Source: Ceratothoa steindachneri
Lineage: Eukaryota > Arthropoda > Malacostraca > Isopoda > Cymothoidae
DNA: 64,000 bases
NCBI GenBank assembly: GCA_963969495.1
Contig: OZ018321.1
Location: 70,560,286 to 70,624,285, forward strand
Reading direction: 5' to 3'
Below, in pieces: positions 56,078-64,000 of the stretch. How positions within the stretch are numbered: the stretch's first letter is position 1; every line of letters starts with the position of its first letter. Position numbers and translations under genes: made by a program. The notes below the pieces were generated by a model. The model saw only the letters and a program-made list of their open reading frames with translations, did no database searches and was not told the DNA's origin.

Positions 56078-57878
56078 ATCGCTGATAGGGAGAAGCTGAT
56101 CCTAGGAACGATCTTAATGGCTTCTTTGTAATCGGGAGGGGCATGTTGGCGATTGCCTTAATCTTGTTCTCGTGGGGACCTAACTTGCTTTGTCCTATTT
56201 TGAAACCCGAATATTTAATGGGTTCGTGAGCAAAATGGCATTTGCGGAGGCCAATGTTGAGGCCATTTTCACGCAGTTGCTCGAAAAGAGCTAATAGGGT
56301 GGGTAAATGGTGATTCCATTTAATTAGTTCTTGTAGCTGACTCTTCGGACGTGGTGTCAGCTGCGCGTCACTATCCAGGTCAGAGGGTTCTAAAGACTCG
56401 CCTGGTAGGGAAGGAGGAGGGTAATCGGCACCAGGTTGGATGCACACTGTCTGGATTACCTTAAGGGACTCCACGGGGTAATCTTCTTCAAGCGCCGATG
56501 CTTCGTCCAGTTCTACGAAGGTATCTCCATGGGCGCGTTGGGGGTTCTTTTTTTCTTGGGGTCCAGGGACAGTCTCCGTGTCCTTGTCTGGGGCCTTATC
56601 ACCTAAGGGTGTTAGTGATTCACACTCCTCTTTTGCCGTCCTAAAGTCCTGGTTAGGGGTCTCCGAGAAATCGGACGGTATCGGGGTTCTGATGGGGACG
56701 GGCTCCTGGGCTTCTTTCTTATCTCGGCCTTGAGGAAGGGCGGCCTGAAACACAGGGTCGAAACTTACTTGGGGGCTCTGTCCTATAAGTACGGAACAGA
56801 ATTGTATGGGTGCTACAATGACTTCAGCCCAGCCATTATAATATTGACACTGCAGGTAACATCTAGCGACGGGGTATCGGTTCGCCCGCCCAAGGTAGTC
56901 ATGTACCACCGCAAATTTTTCGTGGTTAGAGGCCACTGGGAGGAGTTCGTCGGACACGATGAAACACGTACATCCTGTGTCCCTGACGAGAGTCGTTACT
57001 CGGCAGCTGTCCACGCTGCCCTCCTCATATTTCAAAGTTCCCGATGAACTTTTACCAAAAACAAAATTTACCTGGTGGCCTGACGGAGGGGGAGAAGTTT
57101 CTGCTTGGGTCTGTACCACCGGGGGAGCCGGGGTTGCATTAATCTGGTGAACTTGGTGGGCTGGTCCGCTTTTAAGCCTAGAATTTTGGGGGCAATTCCA
57201 GCTCATGTGGTTTTCTACACCACAGGTGAAGCATATGGTTGGTCGCTTCGGGAAGAGAGATGGGGGAGAAGTCTTAACGGGAGGTTTGGAGTCCCGTTGT
57301 TGGTTTTGGGGAAAGAAGTTTTGGGGTTTTACGGGGCTCGGAAACTTTGTCAGCTTTCCTGGGAAGGAGCGCAAGTCCGTCCTTCTTTCTTCTCGTTGGA
57401 TTTCTTTTTCTCGTTCTTCTCGTTGTATTTTTCTTTCTCGTTCTTCTCGTTGTATTTCTCTTTCTCGTTCCACTCGTTGTTTTTCTCTTTCTCGTTCTTC
57501 TCGTTGTATTTTTCTTTCTCGTTCTTCTCGTTGTATTTCTCTTTCTCGTTCCTCTCGTTGTTTTTCTCTTTCTCGTTCTTCTCGTTGTTTTTCTCTTTCT
57601 CGTTCTTCTCGTTGTATTTTTCTTTCTCGTTCCTCTCGTTGTATTTCTCTTTCTCGTTCCTCTTGTCGGATTACTCTTTTCCTTTCTATTTCTACCTCTT
57701 TTCTTTGATATTTTTCTTCAATCCGAGCTAGTTTAATCTGATGGTGAAGGTACACTTGTCTTATCCATTCCTCTCTTATGTACTTAATTAGTTCTTTTCC
57801 GGAAAGTCCCAAGGATTCTCCTTGTGCTTTAAAGATATCGAACTCAGTCATCTTTGCACTTGGGGGCGCAATAGTCAA
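55995..57878 (-). CDS. Gag-protease-partial reverse transcriptase fusion (627 codons, open)
   Basis: The longest open frame in the window. Residues 1-55: gag-like N-terminus (SLGLSGKELIKYIREEW). 70-165: ten or so nine-residue charged repeats (REEREREIQ and variants), predicted coiled coil or single helix. 216-229: CCHC knuckle CFTCGVENHMSWNC. 300-302: DTG active site of a retroviral-type aspartic protease. About 528-627: reverse-transcriptase thumb (FEQLRENGLNIGLRKCHF, then FLGSASPYQRFVPNF). The gag capsid core and all of reverse transcriptase before the thumb, including YxDD, are missing, yet the frame stays open. The start could instead be the Met at residue 10. Zinc-knuckle and protease residues look intact. 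Whether it is expressed is unknown. Confidence 0.75.
   Translation of the reverse strand: MTIAPPSAKMTEFDIFKAQGESLGLSGKELIKYIREEWIRQVYLHHQIKLARIEEKYQRKEVEIERKRVIRQEEREREIQREERERKIQREEREREKQREEREREKQREEREREIQREERERKIQREEREREKQRVEREREIQREERERKIQREEREKEIQREERRTDLRSFPGKLTKFPSPVKPQNFFPQNQQRDSKPPVKTSPPSLFPKRPTICFTCGVENHMSWNCPQNSRLKSGPAHQVHQINATPAPPVVQTQAETSPPPSGHQVNFVFGKSSSGTLKYEEGSVDSCRVTTLVRDTGCTCFIVSDELLPVASNHEKFAVVHDYLGRANRYPVARCYLQCQYYNGWAEVIVAPIQFCSVLIGQSPQVSFDPVFQAALPQGRDKKEAQEPVPIRTPIPSDFSETPNQDFRTAKEECESLTPLGDKAPDKDTETVPGPQEKKNPQRAHGDTFVELDEASALEEDYPVESLKVIQTVCIQPGADYPPPSLPGESLEPSDLDSDAQLTPRPKSQLQELIKWNHHLPTLLALFEQLRENGLNIGLRKCHFAHEPIKYSGFKIGQSKLGPHENKIKAIANMPLPITKKPLRSFLGSASPYQRFVPNFAAILAPLCPPSGKEFPRSFTLE
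57395..57665. repeat. 27-bp coding minisatellite in the gag region
   Basis: About ten copies of a 27-bp unit (TCTCGTTCTTCTCGTTGTAT on the plus strand). It encodes Arg/Glu-rich nine-residue repeats on the minus strand. Overlapping plus-strand frames (57,105-57,736) are shadows of it. Confidence 0.95.
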
Positions 57879-58180
57879 CCAACTAAAATTCCTTGCAACA
57901 AGAATTATGCCTCTATAGAATTAGCCTACCTAAATAGGGGCACTGACCTATTCGTACTTGGTTTCTCAATCCACATAACCACTGACTAAAATCACAAAAA
58001 AAAACACAAACAAATTATTATAACCGTTCCTTGAGCTACTCCAGCTTCTTAAGTTTAAAAAAAAGGGGGATAGCAATCGTTAAAACAAAAGGGAACTACT
58101 ATATTCTATTATTATCACGAATAACACTATGCTTTACTCGACTGAGACCAGTGTTTGCAAAGATATACCGTTAAACCTTA

Positions 58181-58194
58181 CACACCTGATACCA
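58181..58194 (-). promoter_or_regulatory. Candidate primer-binding site
   Basis: TGGTATCAGGTGTG on the minus strand begins with TGG, the complement of a tRNA CCA end. It lies 33 bp inside the 5' LTR, separated from it by a TA microsatellite. The tRNA is not identified. Confidence 0.45.
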
Positions 58195-58204
58195 AATTTA
58201 AATA

Positions 58205-58227
58205 GTATATATATATATATATATATA
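58205..58227. repeat. (TA)n between 5' LTR and primer-binding site
   Basis: About 22 bp of TA dinucleotides immediately inside the 5' LTR. Confidence 0.9.
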
Positions 58228-59770
58228 TGTCGTAGAATGACTCCCGACGATACCATATATTACACTATTCGTTGAGGGAACTTCCTTAATTATCTTTAGA
58301 GTGCGTTTACTGTCTGGCGGCCGATATTATATATCTTCGATATGCTTAAGAAGTGGAACTGAGCTCAAGGATAATAATGTTGCTATCATTAATAAAATAG
58401 AGTTTTATTAATAATAACTATAAACAATACACAAAAACGGAAAATATTGACATAAACAGAATGGAAAGGGTCGTGGAGACTCGGGCTAATCCAAGGATTT
58501 AAGGGATTAAAAAAGGTAAAACAAATATAGAGTTAAAGAGATGGGATGGTTCGATAAACAATTTAAAGCACAGAATAGAATTGATAAAAGGGATCAATAC
58601 TCAAAAGGTGACGTTTGGCTTACGTAACTTTTCATTAGGGTGCAGTGGAAGGTACTTGAAGGAATATTCGGTCCGCTGGCGAGTTCCAGCCGAAGGGGGG
58701 GGATAAAAGAATCCTGACGAGGCGTCTTGGAAAGGAGAACCGTTACTCGAAGAACGGCTTGAAGAACAATGGCTGTTCTACTTTGTTCTCTTCTGAACAA
58801 AGGGGAAAATGAGAACCGTCTCTTGTCTACGGGCTCAAGAACAATGGCTGTTCTAATGTTGTTCTCCTTTGAACAACAGGGGGGGGATGAGAACCGTTTC
58901 TTGGCGAAGGGCTCAAAACGAACAATGGCTGTTCTAATGCTGTTCTCCCTTGAAAAACAGGGGGGGGAAGAGAACCGTTTCTTGGCGAAGGGCTCAAAAC
59001 GAACAATGGCTGTTCGAATGCTGTTCTCCCTTGAACAACAGGAGGGGATGAGAACCATTTCTTGGCGAAGGGCTCAAAACGAACAATGGCTGTTCTAATG
59101 CTGTTCTCCTTGAACAACAGGGGGGGATGAGAACCGTTTCTTGGCGAAGGGCTCAAAACGAACAATGGCTGTTCTAATGCTGTTCTCCTTTAACAACAGG
59201 GGGGGGATGAGAACCGTTTCTTGGCGAAGGGCTCAAAACGAACAATGGCTGTTCTAATGCTGTTCTCCTTTAACAACAGGGGGGGGAAGCCTTGAGGACT
59301 TGTCGTCGGAAAGGCTCGAACCTTTGGCACTCAAGGAATATTGTCCTCCTTCTGGACAAGTGATGGTGAATCTCGAGGTCGAGGTCCCTTGTCGCACAAA
59401 GGGAGAGAGGGTCGTGGTGATGTTTCGCGACGAAAATCTGGATCTCCAATCTGATCTTAGTGGTAAAGTTTCCATATAAATAGCCAGGACATCTCCTTGG
59501 CGTGGGGGAAAATGGAGTGGAAGCTTGGAGGGAACGCACAGCCGGGCCGGGGAACAATGCCTTATCTGTTCATAAGCCTAACTCGATCTGGCGAGGTCGG
59601 CGTATGGGGGCGAACGGGGGGACGATAACCTCCTTGTTTAAACATTGGCATCCGGTAGCTGAGATAAGACTCCAAGCCTCGAATCGAAGATGCACGTGGG
59701 CAGCATCGTGGTTTTAAATAATACGGGGTAGGAGTTGAAATTAAACGCAGCTTCAACACGTTCTATCACA
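58228..59770 (-). repeat. 5' LTR (1,543 bp)
   Basis: Same termini as the 3' LTR, but with six full copies plus a partial of the ~80-bp repeat, which accounts for almost all of the 73-bp length difference. In the sense orientation it starts TGTGATAGAACG and ends CATTCTACGACA. Confidence 0.95.
58769..59285. repeat. ~80-bp tandem repeat inside the 5' LTR
   Basis: Same unit as in the 3' LTR, with one extra copy (the unit starting near 59,161 duplicates its neighbour). Open frames of 95-154 codons across it on both strands are by-products of a repeat without stops. Confidence 0.95.
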
Positions 59771-59775
59771 AGGTC

Positions 59776-60555
59776 CTACCTGAAAAAAACGAAGGAAAAC
59801 TGAAACGATCCATAGATGACAATGCTTCACCCTTCTCCCACTAAATTATCAAACCGAAGGGGAATGATGAGCCATTGATTTAACGAAAGCGCGACAGCGT
59901 CCACAACTAGACCTAGCTCCCTAAGACCTAAATTAATGAAAAAGGACTAAATGAACCCGAAAACGACACGAACCCACGGCTATTACAACTTTTTCATGTA
60001 GAAAAATCTTACCAAACAAGACCCTTGAACAAGAATAAGAAAATGGAAAACCAATGAAGACATTAAAATGTGATAAAAACCAAACAAACTACAGTGAACA
60101 AAGTGACACACTAAAATCAAATTCACTAAAGGAAAATCCTAAGTGAGGACAAGACGAGGAAAGATCTAAACCAAACAGACAAACTGTCACTACATAAAAT
60201 AAATAGGAAAACAAACAAAAATAACAGACTAAAGCTCGAACACATAAAAACATAACGGCATGAATGCAAAGGAGAAAGAAAAGCAGATTTTCTGAGTGCA
60301 CGTTCCATGATTTGATTTAAGGGGATAATATGTCTCATTTTGATTGAGGAAGAAGGCGGAGACATATGTTTTAAAAAAGAATGTGATTGGCAGCGTCAGA
60401 AATGTGTGGTTGAGTTTTGATTGCAAACCAGCAAGGAATGTAGATGGTGACGACGTAGAAGATTAGAGTGCTGATTCTTCTTAACTTTTGATTTAAAAGG
60501 ATGCTTGGAGGTCACAAATTGACGAATAAACATTTTCACTCTTTTCAAGATGCCG
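59776..60555. other. AT-rich spacer, no supported gene
   Basis: Sequence between the LTR element and the CR1 copy. Overlapping minus-strand frames near 60,089-60,426 are Leu/Phe/Ser-rich chance frames without recognised motifs. Confidence 0.5.
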
Positions 60556-61680
60556 CCTTCTTCGGAAAGTGCGAGTGCTGGGCATAGACGGAAAAGTAGC
60601 CGGCTGGATCGAGAACTGGCTAAGTGGCAGACGGAAACGGGTAGGGGTGAATGGACAGGCTTCTGAGTGGGTGCCAGTTACTAGCGGGATGCCTCAAGAT
60701 TCTGTCCTGGGACCACTACTATTCATCATCTACGTCAACGACATGGACGGTGACATGGTTGCCAAGATTTCCAAATTTGCCGACGATACCAAGCTTGGTA
60801 TGAACGTTGCAAAGGATGGAAATACTGCCCGCCTGCAGAAAGATGTTGGGAAGATAGGGGAGTGGTCGGACACGTAGCAAATGCCTTTTAACGTGAACAA
60901 ATGCAAAGTAATGCATATCGGCCACAGAAACCCCCAATCTCAGTATATCTTTAAGGGCACTGCTCTTAAATCTTGTGACACTGAGAAGGACTTGGGTGTA
61001 ACTATTACTAGTGACCTCAAGTTCTCGAAACAGTGCATCAAGGCAGAAAAGAAAGCCCAAAGGATGTTAGGCTACATAAAGCGCAAGTTTGGATACCGTA
61101 ACAAGGAGATAGTACTTTGTCTGTTCAACTCCCTCGTTCGGCCGCACCTGGAGTATGCGGTACAATTTTGGAGTCCTTCATTGCGAAAGGACATCTCAAG
61201 ATTGGAACGCGTACAAGCCAGGGCAACCAAACTGATTCCCTCTATCCGACAGAAAAGTTATGAAGATAGACTACTAAGGGAATTACATATGTTCTCGCTG
61301 GAAACCCGTAGACTGCGTGGTCAGCTCATCGAAGTTTTCAAAATGCTTCGAGGGTTCGACAATGTTGACTACCGGGATATTTTCACACTGAGTGAGAACA
61401 GAACGCGCAATCACGGCTTCAAACTTGAACTGAAGCGTTACAACCGCAATCTGTGTGGAAATTTTTTTCACCTAGAGTATCTGCGGTAAGTGGAATGCAC
61501 TTCCAGTGGAAGTTGTAAACAGAGAATCTGTTGAATAGTTCAAGTCAAGACTAGACAAAGTCTTGAAAAGTGGCCGTTTAGGGACGCAAAACAATTCAGC
61601 AGCAATGTGCCTGCTCGATTGCTAGTCCAAAGGTACCCTTTTTGAATGGACCGTAAGGTCTCCTAGGGTACTTCCTTTCC
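60556..61680 (+). mobile_element. CR1-type LINE, 5'-truncated
   Basis: Only the second half of a reverse transcriptase and its tail are present, the usual result of incomplete reverse transcription. It is well preserved: two frames covering about 300 codons differ by a single in-frame TAG. The sequence after the stop at 61,489 still reads family-like (SSGSCKQRIC, then VQRYPF) in shifted frames to about 61,660. A CT-rich microsatellite follows. Sequence type is clearly different from family A-E. Confidence 0.8.
60569..61489 (+). pseudogene. CR1-type reverse transcriptase C-terminal half
   Basis: Begins VLGIDGKVAGWIENWLSGRR, the block before the GxPQxSxLGPLLF motif (here SGMPQDSVLGPLLFIIYVND). 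The active site follows as KFADDTKLGM (F-A-D-D, both catalytic Asp present, about 60,773-60,800). Then comes MPFNVNKCKVMHIGHRN, the conserved VNKCKVMHIG, and thumb motifs (EKDLGVTITSDLKFSKQ, YAVQFWSPSLRKDISRLE, RVQARATKLIP). One in-frame TAG at 60,875-60,877 replaces what is usually Trp. Otherwise open to the stop at 61,487-61,489. Endonuclease and palm N-terminus are missing. Confidence 0.85.
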
Positions 61681-61689
61681 TTGTTACTC

Positions 61690-61765
61690 CTTGTTATACT
61701 CTCTCTCTCTATCTATCTCTATCTCTCTCTCGGTCTCTCTCTCTCTATTTCTCTCTCTCTCTCAG
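61690..61765. repeat. (TCTCTCTAT)/(CT)n microsatellite
   Basis: About 75 bp of CT-rich repeat directly after the CR1 3' end, plausibly grown from its tail. Confidence 0.9.
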
Positions 61766-61769
61766 ACGA

Positions 61770-62285
61770 ATAAAGGGTAATTTAATGTCACTCACCTCAG
61801 GAAGAGAAATATAGGCTAAATTATGTCGTTGTGTTGGGAGTTCTGAGATTGGCAATGGCTAAGACGGTCCAATTACATTACTTAAGCCACTTCGAGAATT
61901 AATGTGCTTGCTTGTTCTATCTTTTTTTACTTTATATACAATTAATTACGAAAGATAAAATAGATTTTCATATGTCAGTTGCTGCAGTCTTCGCATGTTT
62001 CACAGATCCCAATGCTGATTGACTCGACTCAAATTTGGGGATTTCCATCCTCCAATCACAGCTCGAGTTTAAGATAACAAGTGAATACATGATGTTTCTG
62101 CGTTTCTAGCATCTTTGAGCTGATCCGAGCAATGTTATTTTAAATCGCGTCTATGTATATATTTAATTTCTATTGTCCGTTCTAATGATTTTTATTTGCC
62201 ACAATTTACACTTTTAAATCTGCCAACCTTAATGCCCAATGATTAGATTTTTCATTTAAATACTTCACTTTCACCTTTCCCTCTA
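61770..62285. other. AT-rich spacer, no supported gene
   Basis: AT-rich sequence between CR1 and LINE copy E. Nothing recognised. Confidence 0.5.
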
Positions 62286-62289
62286 CCAT

Positions 62290-64000
62290 CGTTAGAGCTG
62301 CTCTTGGGCAGCTCCACAACAGAAAAGGTGCGCCTTCTATCTTATCTGACCAGAGAGGAGGCATACTCCTCTCCTAGGCCTACGGGTGCAGGGGACTCAC
62401 CTCCTTCTCTGGAGGTGCCCTTGAGCATCCTCTTCTTTCCAGCGGTAGTCCCCTCCAATACTTTCGCAGAGGACGACCAAGAGAGAAAGAAGGCGGCCTA
62501 TAATTAACTGTTCACGGTTGGAACAGCTCGATAGGGCCAACCCGCTTAAGGGAGCAAGAGGTAGCAGGGCCCGTCCGCCATTGTCCCCTAATGCCTTGCT
62601 TGGATGTGTGAGGAGTTTATAGGGATTAATGTACCTGAACCCCTTTGTTCCCCGACGGATTCCGGTTCGCCGATATCAGTCGATAAAAATGAAACCACAA
62701 ATGAGATCTGTAATGCCTTGGAGGGGAGAGAACCCCGTTGAGATGGACATGGTCCCCAGACAAGAAGGCTCTCCCTGTGGTCGAACCAAGAGCTCAGTGA
62801 CAAGCACAGAACCTGAATTCTCCCCTGTACAAGGTTCTCTTCTGACGGCTCGGGAGAGGAGGGAAGGGACCTCCTCCTCCTTCGACTGGTGCCCCTTTGA
62901 CAGCTAAGACTTTCCTAATTTCAGCCCTCCACTCCAAAAAATAAATGAAATAAAAACTACTTAGCAGCCTCCAAGCTACTCTCTCTCTGCAGAAACCCTG
63001 AGGATGGACGAGTCTGCCACCGTTTCGGTTAACGACTAAGTCGAGATCGGCACGTCCGTCCCCGATGCTCCCCGGGTTAATAGTCTCTGACAAAGACCAA
63101 AATTGAGAGTGCGCAGAGCGAAGCCTTGATTAGGTCGCAGCTCCTCATTCAGAGAGTATATGCCGTTTTCGAGCCCACTGGCTTCAAACGCTTTCTGTTT
63201 ATCTGCTCCACTGATACCAGCATGTTGGTGATGGGCAAAATGTTCCATCAGAGAAGATCAATAGCTAGTCTGATTAGGAAAGAGACGAAGAAGTCACCTT
63301 TCTTGGACCGGAGCCTGCTTGCAAATGCGTTGGATCCCTTCAAGGCGGTCAAGATTAGTTCTCTTGGGACAGTTGTCGGCACGCCGGTGAGTGTGACCCT
63401 GCACTCTATCAGGAACTTTGTGAAATCAGTAGTTTATGCGAGGGAACTTGTAAACTACTATATAAATAATATCACATTAGAGCTGGCCGATCATGGGGTG
63501 GTCAAGTTCGAACGTGTGATAAGAAAAGCTGGAGGGGCCTCAAGCACAACCCTACACACTTTGTCACTCTTGACTGAGAGAGGCTCACTGTGTCCGTGCG
63601 TGCAGTTTGATATCGCTACCGCGTTAATGCTTTAGTGTTACTGCTACAGAGGTTTAACTAATACCATCGCTTCGGCCACATGAATCAATCCTGTAGACGC
63701 GCAGGGTCGGGGTTACCCGAAGACTGTTTAAGATGCTCCAAGGCTGAACATAATAGGTCCAAATCGTGTGTTGCCAAGTGTGCCAATTTCGGTGATCCGC
63801 ATCCCGCTTCTTCGAAGCAATGTGTTGCATATCACCTTGAGAAGGAAATCGTGGCCGTTTAGTCCCAGGATTCTCTCTCATTTCGCAAGGCTAAGGACTT
63901 GCTCATGGCGCGCCCGGCGTTACCAGGACCTTCTTATGCCTCATTGTTAAGAAAGACAACCTCTGCTCCTGGCTTTTCCAGGACTACTAGAACGGTGGTT
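62290..64000 (+). mobile_element. LINE copy E, ORF1 portion, runs off the window
   Basis: Fifth copy of the A family. It begins at the ORF1 N-terminal region (REEAYSSPRPTGAGDSPPSL, compare A's RKEAYSSTTPTGVGDSPSPP) and is collinear with A to at least A's 8,800. It continues past the window edge, so ORF2 may follow. Decay is moderate: one ORF1 frame of 169 codons is open. Confidence 0.75.
63126..63870 (+). pseudogene. LINE E ORF1 gag-like domain and knuckles
   Basis: A 169-codon frame (63,126-63,635) reads AVFEPTGFKRFLFICSTDTS, then SLLANALDPFKAVKISSLGT, SVTLHSIRNFVKSVVYAREL and LELADHGVVKFERVIRK. This is the same domain as in copy A. After a stop, the knuckle region reads YHRFGHMNQSCRR, followed by CLRCSKAEHNRSKSCVAKCA. 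It preserves the second CCHC knuckle better than copy A does. The frame from 63,680 to 63,862 is open. Confidence 0.7.

Larger units (their letters stand above)
53632..59770 (-). mobile_element. LTR retrotransposon (Gypsy-like), internally deleted, minus strand
   Basis: Two LTRs in direct orientation (53,632-55,101 and 58,228-59,770), each TG...CA, flanked by AGGTC at 53,627-53,631 and 59,771-59,775. Coding runs on the minus strand, so 58,228-59,770 is the 5' LTR. The interior holds a gag-like N-terminus with a CCHC knuckle, an aspartic protease, the last part of reverse transcriptase and RNase H. There is no reverse-transcriptase active site, integrase or envelope. The LTRs differ by about eight substitutions plus G-run lengths and one repeat unit, so insertion is recent. 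It can move only with proteins supplied by a complete relative. Confidence 0.9.

Noticed and set aside
57105..57736. Plus-strand frames of 129-208 codons, rich in Phe/Leu/Ser
   Set aside because: Antisense shadows of the 27-bp minisatellite in the minus-strand gag frame.

Overview
This window looks like repeat-rich nuclear DNA from an animal, most likely an arthropod. A malacostracan crustacean is my best guess, from the mix of repeats rather than from any host gene. I see no intact host protein-coding gene and no prokaryotic gene organisation. Open frames are short and interrupted, long (AT)n microsatellites recur, and almost everything recognisable is a transposable element or its relic. 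The only long open frame (627 codons, 55,995-57,878, minus) belongs to an LTR retrotransposon.

Layout. 0.1-2.5 kb: PIF/Harbinger nuclease and accessory-protein relics, then a MULE transposase relic. 5.4-6.5 kb: a tRNA-like SINE head and LINE reverse-transcriptase scraps. 6.6-13.3 kb: the most complete copy (A) of an I/Jockey-type LINE with gag-like ORF1, endonuclease, reverse transcriptase, RNase H and a terminal zinc knuckle. 14.7-16.3 kb: two mariner relics on opposite strands. 19.1-27.8 kb: LINE copy B, with a Tc1/mariner relic nested in it and a 2.25 kb block (containing a 5S rRNA-like segment) splitting its 3' end. 28.9-30.5 kb: LINE copy C. 32.2-33.0 kb: a mariner copy with both terminal inverted repeats. 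33.5-37.9 kb: LINE copy D, minus strand. 62.3 kb to the end: LINE copy E, running off the window.

38.8-43.5 kb is the most unusual unit. It is bounded by inverted ACACTGGTCAACAAA termini and holds a ~127-bp tandem array, a degenerate TAGCN satellite, and a decayed gene for a protein family I cannot assign to a known transposase. A 1,264-bp solo LTR with a GTATC target duplication has landed inside the satellite. A hAT relic (43.6-45.0 kb) follows. Then comes a complete PIF/Harbinger element (45,018-47,661, TTA target duplications) whose nuclease gene and MADF/BESS accessory gene interlock on opposite strands. After that lies an inverted, truncated copy of the 127-bp array.

53,632-59,770 is a young LTR retrotransposon (AGGTC target duplications, LTRs differing at about eight sites plus one repeat unit). 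It keeps a zinc knuckle, protease, the end of reverse transcriptase and RNase H, but has lost the reverse-transcriptase active site and integrase. A 5'-truncated CR1-type LINE follows at 60.6-61.7 kb.

The elements do not form a pathway. The window is a nested record of insertions, and that nesting gives a relative chronology.
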